From positions 1 through 5,996 of the forward strand of contig JAJYBA010000102.1 in NCBI GenBank assembly GCA_021779235.1: 5,996 nt of DNA, read 5' to 3'. The notes beneath the pieces are model-generated. The model was not told the DNA's origin, did not search any database, and worked only from the letters and a program-made list of their open reading frames with translations. This DNA comes from Bacillota bacterium (GTDB lineage: Bacteria; Bacillota; Clostridia; Clostridiales; Clostridiaceae). Shown piece by piece: positions 5,910 through 5,996 of this stretch; within the stretch, counting starts at the first letter, position 1, and each line of letters starts with the position of its first letter. A program made the position numbers and the translations under genes.

Positions 5910-5985
5910 CTGGGTGTAGCGCAGATGGTAGCGCGCATGAATGGGGTTCATGAGGTCGCAAGTTCGATTCTTGTCACTCAGACCA
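5910..5985 (+). tRNA. tRNA-Pro, anticodon GGG
   Basis: A complete 76-base cloverleaf is visible. The acceptor stem is CTGGGTG (5910-5916) with CACTCAG (5975-5981). The D stem is GCGC/GCGC (5919-5922, 5931-5934). The anticodon stem CATGA/TCATG (5936-5940, 5948-5952) flanks loop ATGGGGT, placing anticodon GGG at 5943-5945. The T stem is GCAAG/CTTGT (5958-5962, 5970-5974) with loop TTCGATT. Discriminator A5982 and an encoded CCA (5983-5985) end the gene. The C1-G72 pair and G37 after a GGG anticodon agree with bacterial proline tRNAs. It reads CCC and CCU codons. It has its own promoter and no other tRNA beside it within the window, although sequence past 5996 is unknown. Confidence 0.95.
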
Positions 5986-5996
5986 TAAAAAGCCTA

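Overview
The window looks like chromosome from an endospore-forming, low-GC Firmicute, most likely Clostridium or a close relative. Base composition is AT-rich, ribosome binding sites are strong AGGAGG types, codon use favours A/T third positions, and a full-length spoIVA is present, a gene confined to endospore formers. The gene order (DUF512 radical SAM protein, der, gpsA, spoIVA) extends the der-gpsA-spoIVA neighbourhood known from Bacilli and Clostridia. The species cannot be named from this sequence.

Layout. Positions 1-40 hold the rho-independent terminator of a gene lying to the left. A second terminator-like hairpin lies at 92-127. An extremely AT-rich stretch follows (about 17% GC over 131-300, counted by hand) with several -10-like boxes. 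From about 301 the GC content jumps to about 38% (311-480) without a convincing gene. This part can be folded into a hairpin, a long-range closing helix and a three-way junction, and is read here as a candidate structured leader RNA of unknown class. It runs without a terminator into the ribosome binding site of the first gene.

Operon 1 (508-4155) is tightly packed and all on the + strand. It holds a PDZ/radical SAM/DUF512 protein of unknown function, the tandem-GTPase ribosome assembly factor Der (stop and start overlap by one base, TAATG), and glycerol-3-phosphate dehydrogenase GpsA (one base after der). It ends in a very strong terminator at 4188-4233. Its products join 50S ribosome maturation and the first committed step of phospholipid synthesis; the DUF512 protein is the unexplained member.

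Unit 2 (4319-5797) is spoIVA alone, encoding the ATPase that polymerises into the basement layer of the spore coat. It most likely starts at a TTG codon. A long hairpin without a U-tract follows. Unit 3 is a single tRNA-Pro(GGG) gene with encoded CCA (5910-5985) behind its own sigma-A-type promoter.

The coding genes are ordinary core genes. The item most worth following up is the unexplained structured leader at about 309-482.
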